DNA of 13,497 nt from assembly GCA_900759565.1 (NCBI GenBank), contig CAAEVV010000059.1, forward strand, positions 1 through 13,497, in the 5' to 3' direction. The notes below the pieces were generated by a model. It was not told the DNA's origin and did no database searches. It saw only the letters and a list, made by a program, of their open reading frames with translations. The stretch's first letter is position 1; each line of letters opens with the position of its first letter. This DNA comes from an uncultured Collinsella sp. Lineage in GTDB: Bacteria > Actinomycetota > Coriobacteriia > Coriobacteriales > Coriobacteriaceae. Positions 1 through 5,345 of the stretch are shown one piece after another. Position numbers and translations under genes: made by a program.

Positions 1-47
1 GCCTTCCTGGCCTCGACATCATGCTTCACTCTCAAATCAACGCGCAT
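1..47 (-). CDS. Possible 5' end of a minus-strand gene, cut by the window edge
   Basis: Reading leftwards from the ATG at 47-45, the frame MRVDLRVKHDVEARK stays open to the window edge. A GGGAGG sequence lies 8 bases before this ATG and could be its ribosome binding site, although it sits in the 3' arm of the glmS terminator hairpin. Only 15 codons are visible, so no family can be named. A GTG codon further in (VKHDVEARK) is an alternative start. If real, the gene would follow glmS on the same strand. It could equally be a chance open frame. Confidence 0.3.
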   Translation of the reverse strand, partial: MRVDLRVKHDVEARK

Positions 48-50
48 AAA

Positions 51-88
51 GAAAGCCTCCCATTTCTCATGTCCAAGAAATGGGAGGC
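51..88 (-). terminator. Rho-independent terminator of glmS
   Basis: A perfect 13-bp stem pairs 55-67 with 76-88 across an 8-base loop. Read on the minus strand, the stem is followed by the T-rich run TTTCTTTAT. It lies about 50 bases after the glmS stop codon. On the plus strand no T tract follows, so it should act on minus-strand transcripts. Confidence 0.8.
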
Positions 89-138
89 AGTTCACTTGAT
101 GCGGAGCCGGGCCTTAGTCGCTAGAACGGCGGAACCAA

Positions 139-1986
139 TTACTCTACCGTGACGCTCTTGGCGAGGTTTCGGGGCTGGTCAACGTCGCAACCTCGCAGGA
201 TGGCTACCTCGCGGGCGAGCAGCTGCAGCGGGACGCTCGCCGTGATGGGGCTGAACACGTCACGGACGGCCGGCACGCGAATAATGCAGTCGGCAATCTT
301 GTTGATTTCCTCGTCGCCCTCGGTGGCAACGACGATGACCTTGGCACCGCGCGCCTTGCACTCCATGAGGTTCGATACGGTCTTGTCGTAGGTAGCACTC
401 TTGGTGGCCACAGCGATGACGGGGAAGCCCGGGTCGATCAGGGCAATGGGGCCGTGCTTCATCTCACCGGCGGCATATGCCTCGGCGTGCAGGTAGCTGA
501 CTTCTTTGAGCTTGAGCGCGCCCTCGTAGGAAATAGCGGCACCCATGCCGCGGCCCACGAACAGCGCCGACTGCGCGTCCTTGCACAGCAAGGCGGCCTC
601 ATGAACGGCCTCGGTTTGGGTATCCAAAATCCACTGGATCTGCTCGGCCGTATCGGAAAGCTCGCGGAACAGCATGCGCGCCTGCTTGGTGGTCAGGCGG
701 TACTTGACCTGTGCCAACAGCAAAGCCAAAAGCGTGAGGCTCACAACCTGGCCGATAAAGCTCTTGGTCGAGGCGACCGCGATCTCCTTGTTGGCCTTGG
801 TGTAGATGACGCCGTCGCTCTCACGCGCCACGGGGCTGCCCACCACGTTGGTGATGCCGAAGACCTTGGCACCCTTGATGCGCGCATCGCGAATGGCGGC
901 AAGAGTATCGGCCGTCTCGCCCGACTGGGACACGGCAACGACAAGCGTCGTCGGCGTAATGATGGGGTTGCGATAACGGAACTCGCTGGCCGCCTCAACC
1001 TCAGTGGGGATGCGAGCCCAGCCCTCAATGAGATTCTTGGCGATTAGGCCGGCGTGATAGCTGGTGCCGCAGGCGATTACGTAGACGCGGTCGATGTCGT
1101 TGAGCTCCTCGAGCGAAAGGCCCAGCTCGTCGATGTCGAGCTCGCCGGCCGGCGTCATACGACCGACCAGCGTGTCGCGCACGACGCGCGGCTGCTCGTG
1201 GATTTCCTTGAGCATAAAGTCGGGATAACCGCCCTTTTCCGCCATGTCCAGGTCCCAGTCGATGTGGGTGACCTTGGGCTCGATAACGTTGCCGGCCTCG
1301 TCGGTGTACTCGACGCCTGCGGGCGTGAGCTTGGCAAACTGACCGTCCTCGAGCACCACGACATCGCGGGTGGCGTCGATGAGCGCGATGACATCAGAAG
1401 CAACATAGGAGCCGGTTTCACCCACACCGACTACGATCGGGGAATCCTTGCGGGCCACGGCGATCACGCCGGGCTCGTCAGCGCACACGGCGGCCAGACC
1501 ATAGGCACCGACCACGTGGGTGCAAGCCTCGCGCACGGAGGCCATCAGGTCGTGCGTCTCGGCATAAGCCTCTTCAATCAGATGCGCGAAGACCTCGGTA
1601 TCGGTCTCGCTCTTAAAGTGGTGGCCGCGGCCCTCCAGCTCTTCGCGCAGCTCGGCGAAGTTCTCGATGATGCCGTTGTGGACGATGGCGATACGACCGT
1701 CGCAGCTGGTGTGGGGATGAGCGTTAACGACGGAGGGCTTGCCGTGGGTGGCCCAACGGGTGTGACCGATACCGCAGGTAGCGTCGCTGTCGATATTGGA
1801 AAGCTCGCTCTCCAGGCCCGCGACCTTGCCCACGCGGCGGATGACGTCGAGGTGCGCCGCGGCGCCCTCGCCCACCTCGAGCGCGACGCCCGAAGAGTCA
1901 TAGCCGCGATACTCCATGCGCTTGAGGCCCGTGACCAGGATGTTCTTTGCAATATCAGAGCCGGTGTAGCCGACAATTCCGCACAT
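139..1986 (-). CDS. glmS: Glutamine--fructose-6-phosphate aminotransferase (isomerizing)
   Basis: This cytoplasmic enzyme makes glucosamine-6-phosphate from fructose-6-phosphate and glutamine, the first committed step to UDP-GlcNAc for peptidoglycan. The 615-residue length is normal for GlmS. The N-terminal glutaminase domain starts MCGIVGY, with Cys2 exposed as the catalytic nucleophile after Met removal. It also shows the GHTRWATHG and HNGIIEN motifs of the glutamine pocket. Two SIS sugar-isomerase domains follow, with ACGTSYHA, SQSGETADT, STKSF, GALKLKEVSY and MKHGPIA. The C-terminal tail LAKSVTVE carries the conserved active-site Lys (about residue 610). An AAGGGA ribosome site lies 8-9 bases before the ATG. 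The gene stands alone, is divergent from the LacI-family gene and ends in the hairpin at 51-88. I see no glmS ribozyme-like leader. Confidence 0.97.
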   Translation of the reverse strand: MCGIVGYTGSDIAKNILVTGLKRMEYRGYDSSGVALEVGEGAAAHLDVIRRVGKVAGLESELSNIDSDATCGIGHTRWATHGKPSVVNAHPHTSCDGRIAIVHNGIIENFAELREELEGRGHHFKSETDTEVFAHLIEEAYAETHDLMASVREACTHVVGAYGLAAVCADEPGVIAVARKDSPIVVGVGETGSYVASDVIALIDATRDVVVLEDGQFAKLTPAGVEYTDEAGNVIEPKVTHIDWDLDMAEKGGYPDFMLKEIHEQPRVVRDTLVGRMTPAGELDIDELGLSLEELNDIDRVYVIACGTSYHAGLIAKNLIEGWARIPTEVEAASEFRYRNPIITPTTLVVAVSQSGETADTLAAIRDARIKGAKVFGITNVVGSPVARESDGVIYTKANKEIAVASTKSFIGQVVSLTLLALLLAQVKYRLTTKQARMLFRELSDTAEQIQWILDTQTEAVHEAALLCKDAQSALFVGRGMGAAISYEGALKLKEVSYLHAEAYAAGEMKHGPIALIDPGFPVIAVATKSATYDKTVSNLMECKARGAKVIVVATEGDEEINKIADCIIRVPAVRDVFSPITASVPLQLLAREVAILRGCDVDQPRNLAKSVTVE

Positions 1987-2087
1987 AGGATAAATCCCTT
2001 CGTTCGCGTGACTGCAAGACGTCCACGCACAGGGGGCGCTGAGACGTATAACGTTCGAGTATTGTACTCACGCAAGCGCAAGCTGAT

Positions 2088-2121
2088 ATACCAGAAGTGG
2101 TATCTCAACTTGAATACCACT
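2088..2121. promoter_or_regulatory. Candidate operator upstream of glmS: three ATACCA-type half-sites
   Basis: AGTGGTAT (2096-2103) and ATACCACT (2114-2121) form a perfect 8-bp inverted repeat. The 10 bases between them contain a further small palindrome, TCAACTTGA, so nearly the whole 26 bp is symmetric apart from one extra base. A third half-site, ATACCA (2088-2093), pairs with TGGTAT (2098-2103) across GAAG. The site is 100-135 bp upstream of the glmS start. GntR-family regulators of amino-sugar genes are known to bind TGGT/ACCA-type sites, which makes such a regulator a reasonable guess but no more. It could instead be an RNA hairpin. Confidence 0.4.
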
Positions 2122-2136
2122 CGATACACACACCCC

Positions 2137-2165
2137 ACCACGAAGGGGGCAGGCGCCTTCGTGGT
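2137..2165 (+). terminator. Terminator-like hairpin between glmS and the LacI-family gene
   Basis: ACCACGAAGG (2137-2146) pairs perfectly with CCTTCGTGGT (2156-2165) around a 9-base G-rich loop. On the plus strand TTGTTT follows. No plus-strand gene ends just before it, so it may stop antisense or read-through transcription, or be a relic. Confidence 0.4.
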
Positions 2166-2185
2166 TGTTTGGCCTGACAGCATCG

Positions 2186-2237
2186 TTTGCCCAGATAAAA
2201 CCTGCCAAAATAAACCTGTCCCTAATAGGCAGGTTTT
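2186..2237 (-). repeat. Dispersed palindromic repeat, copy 1 (inverted relative to copies 2 and 3)
   Basis: On the minus strand this reads AAAACCTGCC, then TATTAGGGACAGGTTTATTTT, then GGCAGGTTTTATCTGGGCAAA. It matches copies 2 and 3 (5224-5273 and 7311-7360) apart from about four changes. Three of these lie in the left arm just inside CCTGCC, which shortens the stem to AAAACCTGCC/GGCAGGTTTT. Its right end on the plus strand runs into the TTGACA element of the LacI-family gene promoter. Confidence 0.85.
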
Positions 2238-2266
2238 GACACCTCAGGGGCGGGCGATGCTACAAT
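2236..2266 (+). promoter_or_regulatory. Promoter of the LacI-family gene
   Basis: A consensus -35 TTGACA (2236-2241) and an extended -10 TGCTACAAT (2258-2266) are separated by 19 bases. The spacing is long, but the TG extension could compensate. Transcription would start near 2273, about 30 bases before the start codon. Confidence 0.65.
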
Positions 2267-2277
2267 CTGGCTTGTAC

Positions 2278-2291
2278 TTGAAACGCATCAA
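2278..2291. promoter_or_regulatory. Candidate LacI-family operator (self-regulation)
   Basis: TTGAAACGCATCAA has perfect TTGA/TCAA arms around a central CG step, the usual layout of LacI/GalR-family operators. It lies just downstream of the probable transcription start and just before the Shine-Dalgarno region of the repressor gene, where binding would block its own expression. I see no second copy in the window. Confidence 0.45.
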
Positions 2292-2301
2292 AGGGGCCGC
2301 T

Positions 2302-3414
2302 ATGGCAAAGGTAAAAATCAGCGACGTCGCGCGCGAGGCCGGGGTTTCGCTGGGCACGGTTTCCAACGCGCTCAACCACCCCGAAAAGCTGCGCCCCGAG
2401 ACCCTCAAGCTCATCAACGAGACCATCAATCGCCTTGGCTACCTGCCCAACCAAAGCGCTCGTCAGCTCGCGGGCGGCGCCACCAAGTCCTTTGGCCTGG
2501 TGCTCCCCCGTCTCGATCACGGCTTTTCGCTCCAAATCGCCAGCGGCGCCCACAACGAGGCTCGCAAGCACGACTATGACTTGCTCATCGCCAACGCCGA
2601 TAACGACGATATTCTCCAGGACCATTACCTGCGCTACTTTATGGGCACCCAGATGTCCGGCGTCATGGTTCAGCCCATGGCATCCCCCGACTGGCACCCC
2701 GCCATGGCCAAGATGCCCGTGCCGATCGTCCATCTGGACATCCATTGCTCCGAGCCCGGCTACTACGTAGCGGCCGACAACGAGGCCCAGGGTCGCATCA
2801 TTGCCGAACTCGCCATCGCCCGCGGTGCACGCCATATCACCGTTGTGGGTAGAGCAGCATTTATGCAACTCACCCTGCGCGTCCTTGGCATTCATAAGGC
2901 ACTCGCCCTACACCCCGATATCAAGATCGAAGTCATCGACGCCGGCGAATGGAATACCGCCGCCGACGGCTACGGCATCGGCGCCCAAATTGCCGCGCGC
3001 CCCGCCGACGAACGCCCCGATTTTGTCGTCGGCCTGACCGACGTGTTGGCCTCAGGCGTCATCTCGGCGCTGGTCGACAAAGGCATCGCCGTCCCCGGGC
3101 AAGTACGCGTAGCAGGTTGCGATGGCAACCCGCTCGCTTGGAGCGGATCGGTCCCGCTCACTACGGTAGCGCCCCCGGGCTACGAGATTGGCCGCAAGGG
3201 CGTTCAATTGCTCATGGAGCAAATCGAGAACAAGGCCCCGGCGAAGACCAAGCACGTCCACATCGGCTCTGCCGCGCGCACCGTCACCGCGGTCACGGCC
3301 ATCGAGGACATCAACCGCCAAGAACTCGTGCGGCCGTTCCTGCTGGAACGCGCCAGCACCCAGGCAAGCAGCCAGACCGACGCCACGGCCATCAACCTCG
3401 GTGCGTATCTATAG
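2302..3414 (+). CDS. LacI/GalR-family transcriptional repressor
   Basis: This 370-residue protein has the normal LacI-family plan. Residues 5-25 (ISDVAREAGVSLGTVSNALN) form the helix-turn-helix. The hinge helix follows at about 50-59 (NQSARQLAGG). From about residue 63 to 340 there is a periplasmic-binding-protein-like effector and dimer domain. The last 30 residues, rich in Ser, Thr and Ala, are a somewhat long tail. I chose the ATG at 2302 because it gives the family's usual N-terminus (MAKVKISDVA) behind AAAGGGG. The frame is open far upstream, but only as a shadow of glmS. The gene stands alone, so no sugar operon reveals its effector or targets. A candidate self-operator overlaps its leader. 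Control of glmS across the divergent region is possible but untested. Confidence 0.93.
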   Translation: MAKVKISDVAREAGVSLGTVSNALNHPEKLRPETLKLINETINRLGYLPNQSARQLAGGATKSFGLVLPRLDHGFSLQIASGAHNEARKHDYDLLIANADNDDILQDHYLRYFMGTQMSGVMVQPMASPDWHPAMAKMPVPIVHLDIHCSEPGYYVAADNEAQGRIIAELAIARGARHITVVGRAAFMQLTLRVLGIHKALALHPDIKIEVIDAGEWNTAADGYGIGAQIAARPADERPDFVVGLTDVLASGVISALVDKGIAVPGQVRVAGCDGNPLAWSGSVPLTTVAPPGYEIGRKGVQLLMEQIENKAPAKTKHVHIGSAARTVTAVTAIEDINRQELVRPFLLERASTQASSQTDATAINLGAYL

Positions 3415-3444
3415 CACGCCCGCAAGTATGCTAAGTCGCCGCTC

Positions 3445-3484
3445 AAGCAAAAGGGGCCCGACCATTGCCGGGCCCCTTTTGCTT
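3445..3484. terminator. Bidirectional terminator between the LacI-family and HAD genes
   Basis: A perfect 16-bp inverted repeat pairs 3445-3460 with 3469-3484 around an 8-base loop. The GC core GGGGCCCG is flanked by an A tract on one side and a T tract on the other. It can therefore end transcripts from both convergent genes. A weaker hairpin, CAATTGC/GCAATTG (3500-3526), lies between it and the HAD stop codon. Confidence 0.9.
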
Positions 3485-3527
3485 AAGTGCAAACGTGGGC
3501 AATTGCTCGTTTCAACACCGCAATTGT

Positions 3528-4178
3528 CTAGCGCACGGCCTTGACTGCCGCTGCCAGGTCGAACAACGTATCGAGCACGGCCTCGCAGCCATCCACCACG
3601 TCCTGCGGCAGCGGCACGATGTCGGGGACGGCAAAGACGTGACAGCCAGCCGTAATGCCCGAGACGCAGCCGTTGCGCGAATCCTCGACCACGGCACATT
3701 CCTCGGGGGCAAAACCCGCGCGCTCGCAGGCAAGCAGATACATCTCAGGGTCAGGCTTGCCGTGCGCGACGTCCTCGCCGCAGGTCACCGTTTCAAACTT
3801 GTCAAAAAGACCGAATGCTTTAAGGTTGCGCCCGGCCGTAACATGGCGCGATGACGTTGCAAGGCCTACGTGATAGCCCGCAGCCAACAGCTCGTCTATG
3901 CACTCGGCAGCGCCGGCCTTAAGCTCCAGATCGGTCTTGACCATCTCGTCGCGAATCTCCTTGTGGCGGACATAGATCGCCTCGGCGGTCTCGTGGCTGC
4001 CGTAATGCTTATCGAGGATGTTCATGACATCGGGTAGCGTGCGACCGATAAACTGATGGATCAGCGCTTCATCAATCGCGAGCCCCAGCTCAGCGGCGCC
4101 TGCCTTCCAGGCCTTAATCCCCAAACGCTCGGTATCAACCAGCGTTCCATCCATGTCAAAAATAACAGCCTTGATCAT
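3528..4178 (-). CDS. HAD-family phosphatase (beta-phosphoglucomutase-like subfamily)
   Basis: This 216-residue cytoplasmic hydrolase has all four HAD motifs. Motif I is FDMDGTLVDT (nucleophile Asp8, acid/base Asp10). Motif II is ATSS near residue 87-90. The motif III lysine lies in HGKPDPEMY. Motif IV is VVEDSRNG. The helical insert between motif I and motif II matches the cap of the subfamily that includes beta-phosphoglucomutase, phosphoglycolate phosphatase and small sugar-phosphate phosphatases. The substrate cannot be read from the sequence. An AGGGGGA ribosome site precedes the ATG. The gene converges on the LacI-family gene and diverges from larE, so neighbours do not reveal its pathway. 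Confidence 0.92.
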   Translation of the reverse strand: MIKAVIFDMDGTLVDTERLGIKAWKAGAAELGLAIDEALIHQFIGRTLPDVMNILDKHYGSHETAEAIYVRHKEIRDEMVKTDLELKAGAAECIDELLAAGYHVGLATSSRHVTAGRNLKAFGLFDKFETVTCGEDVAHGKPDPEMYLLACERAGFAPEECAVVEDSRNGCVSGITAGCHVFAVPDIVPLPQDVVDGCEAVLDTLFDLAAAVKAVR

Positions 4179-4224
4179 ATCGGTCCCCCTCGCCGGATTG
4201 CATTACTGCCACTCTACCGCACTT

Positions 4225-4249
4225 TACAAGCTTGTATATAACGTATATA
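4225..4249. promoter_or_regulatory. Palindromes in the HAD/larE divergent region
   Basis: TACAAGCTTGTA (4225-4236) is a perfect 12-bp palindrome. It runs into TATATAACGTATATA (4235-4249), an AT-rich near-palindrome. On the minus strand the CTTGTAA part could also serve as a -35 element for the HAD gene, with TAATGC 18 bases downstream as a weak -10. The core ACAAGCTTGT occurs again at 10905-10914. Confidence 0.3.
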
Positions 4250-4284
4250 GCATATTGCACTTTCGTTACATAGCTGGAAGTCTT

Positions 4285-4312
4285 ATGACAAGCAGCTCGG
4301 TGGGATTATAGT
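4285..4312 (+). promoter_or_regulatory. Probable larE promoter
   Basis: ATGACA (4285-4290) and TATAGT (4307-4312) are 16 bases apart and lie about 35 bp before the larE start codon. An inverted repeat, AGCTCGG (4294-4300) with CCGAGCT (4318-4324), brackets the -10 box and could be an operator or a leader hairpin. Confidence 0.4.
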
Positions 4313-4346
4313 TTCATCCGAGCTTTAATAACTGTAAGGAACTTTC

Positions 4347-5225
4347 ATGCTTTCAGACACCGCCGCACCCGCAGAGGAGCTTCAGGACAAACTCGCAGCA
4401 CTCGAGCAGCTGCTTTTGGCATACGGACGCGTCGCCATCGGCTTTTCCGGTGGTGTCGACAGCAGCTTTTTGGCCGCGGTCTGCGCCCGCATCATGCCCA
4501 CCAATACCCTCCTCGTCCATCTCACCACGCCGCTCATCGGCACGCCCGAACAGACTTCGTTTGAGCAGTCCGTTGATGGACAGGCCAATGAGGGGCCGCA
4601 TTTTAAGCTCCCCGTGCTCAATCTTTCGGTGGATCAGCTGCAGCTCCCCCAAGTAGCCTGCAACGATGCTAATCGCTGCTACCACTGCAAGCACGCCGGC
4701 TTTACCGCCATCGTCAACCACGCCAAGTCGCTCGGCTTTCCCACCGTCATCGATGGCAGCAACGCAAGCGATCGCGGTGACTACCGCCCCGGCATGCGTG
4801 CGGCAGAAGAGCTCGGCGTACGCTCACCCCTTATGGAGGTCGGCTTTACCAAGGACGAAGAGCGCGAGCTGCTGCGCGCATGGGGCTATCCCGTTTGGAA
4901 CCTGCCGGCGGGAGCCTGTCTTGCCACGCGCGTTCCCACGGGCGAGAAGCTTACGCGCGAGAAGGTCGATTTAATCCGCGCCTGCGAGGATTACCTGCAC
5001 GATCTTGACTTGGCTCAGGTCCGCGCACGCCTGGTCGGCGGCTGCATGCATATCGAGGCCGCACCCGCAGATGTCGCCAAGATTGCCACCCTCGGCGGTG
5101 CCGCCGTCGACGGCAAGGGCAAGACCCCGCTGCCCGCCGCCATCGAGTCCGCGCTGCGCGAGCTGGGCTGCGACCATATCTCCCCCGAAGTCACCCCCTA
5201 CATCCACGGCAATATGAATCAGTAA
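4347..5225 (+). CDS. larE: ATP-dependent sacrificial sulfur transferase LarE
   Basis: LarE adenylates the pyridinium dicarboxylate precursor of the nickel-pincer nucleotide and gives it a sulfur atom taken from its own cysteine. The cofactor serves lactate racemase and related enzymes. The 292-residue protein has the PP-loop pyrophosphatase signature GFSGGVDSS at 32-40, a CYHCK motif at 111-115 and DGSNASDRGDYRPGM at 136-150. It also has PAGACLATRVPTGEKLT, in which Cys191 matches the sacrificial cysteine of Lactiplantibacillus LarE. The start is supported by AAGGA seven bases upstream. No larB, larC or larA is visible nearby, so the pathway partners lie elsewhere or are absent. The stop codon abuts repeat copy 2, which probably acts as its terminator. 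Confidence 0.93.
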   Translation: MLSDTAAPAEELQDKLAALEQLLLAYGRVAIGFSGGVDSSFLAAVCARIMPTNTLLVHLTTPLIGTPEQTSFEQSVDGQANEGPHFKLPVLNLSVDQLQLPQVACNDANRCYHCKHAGFTAIVNHAKSLGFPTVIDGSNASDRGDYRPGMRAAEELGVRSPLMEVGFTKDEERELLRAWGYPVWNLPAGACLATRVPTGEKLTREKVDLIRACEDYLHDLDLAQVRARLVGGCMHIEAAPADVAKIATLGGAAVDGKGKTPLPAAIESALRELGCDHISPEVTPYIHGNMNQ

Positions 5226-5273
5226 CCTGCCAAAAAGGGACAGGTTTGTTTTGGCAGGTTTTATCTGGGGAAA
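5224..5273 (+). repeat. Dispersed palindromic repeat, copy 2 (also likely larE terminator)
   Basis: This 50-bp unit starts inside the larE stop codon. Arms AACCTGCCAAAA and TTTTGGCAGGTT pair over 12 bp around a 13-base loop, and TTATCTGGGGAAA follows. A stem followed by TTTTAT suits a terminator. Within the unit, GACAGGTTT and GGCAGGTTT also form a short direct repeat. It differs from copy 3 (7311-7360) at one base of 50, in the same orientation. Confidence 0.9.
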
Positions 5274-5284
5274 TATCGCGAGGC

Positions 5285-5336
5285 AGTCGCCCCCCCTAGC
5301 ACCCATCTAACTTCGAGAGACACAAGAGGGGCGACT
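5285..5336. other. GC-rich inverted repeat at the 3' end of the AlbA_2 gene
   Basis: AGTCGCCCC (5285-5293) pairs with GGGGCGACT (5328-5336) across a 34-base loop, ten bases beyond the stop codon of the minus-strand gene. Neither strand shows a T tract, so it is a weak terminator at best. It could be an mRNA end-protecting hairpin or a trace of the segment boundary. Confidence 0.4.
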
Positions 5337-5345
5337 CGGCTGCAT

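Larger units (their letters stand above)
1987..2301. other. Divergent control region between glmS and the LacI-family gene
   Basis: This 315-bp gap holds no convincing gene. In order from glmS it contains: the palindrome GAGTATTGTACTC (2057-2069); the half-sites and long inverted repeat at 2088-2121; a 10-bp perfect stem pairing 2137-2146 with 2156-2165, followed on the plus strand by TTGTTT and so terminator-like; dispersed repeat copy 1 (2186-2237); and the promoter and candidate operator of the LacI-family gene. A glmS promoter must lie here. TACAAT on the minus strand (2062-2067) is a possible -10 box, but I see no good -35 partner. Confidence 0.7.

Noticed and set aside
1987..2060. glmS ribozyme in the 5' leader
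   Set aside because: The leader before glmS shows none of the conserved ribozyme core or the nested pseudoknot that I would expect, and the class is mainly known from Firmicutes-type leaders.
1054..2301. Long N-terminal extension of the LacI-family protein
   Set aside because: The frame is open upstream, but this is antisense to glmS and has no family resemblance. The true N-terminus begins with the helix-turn-helix at 2302.
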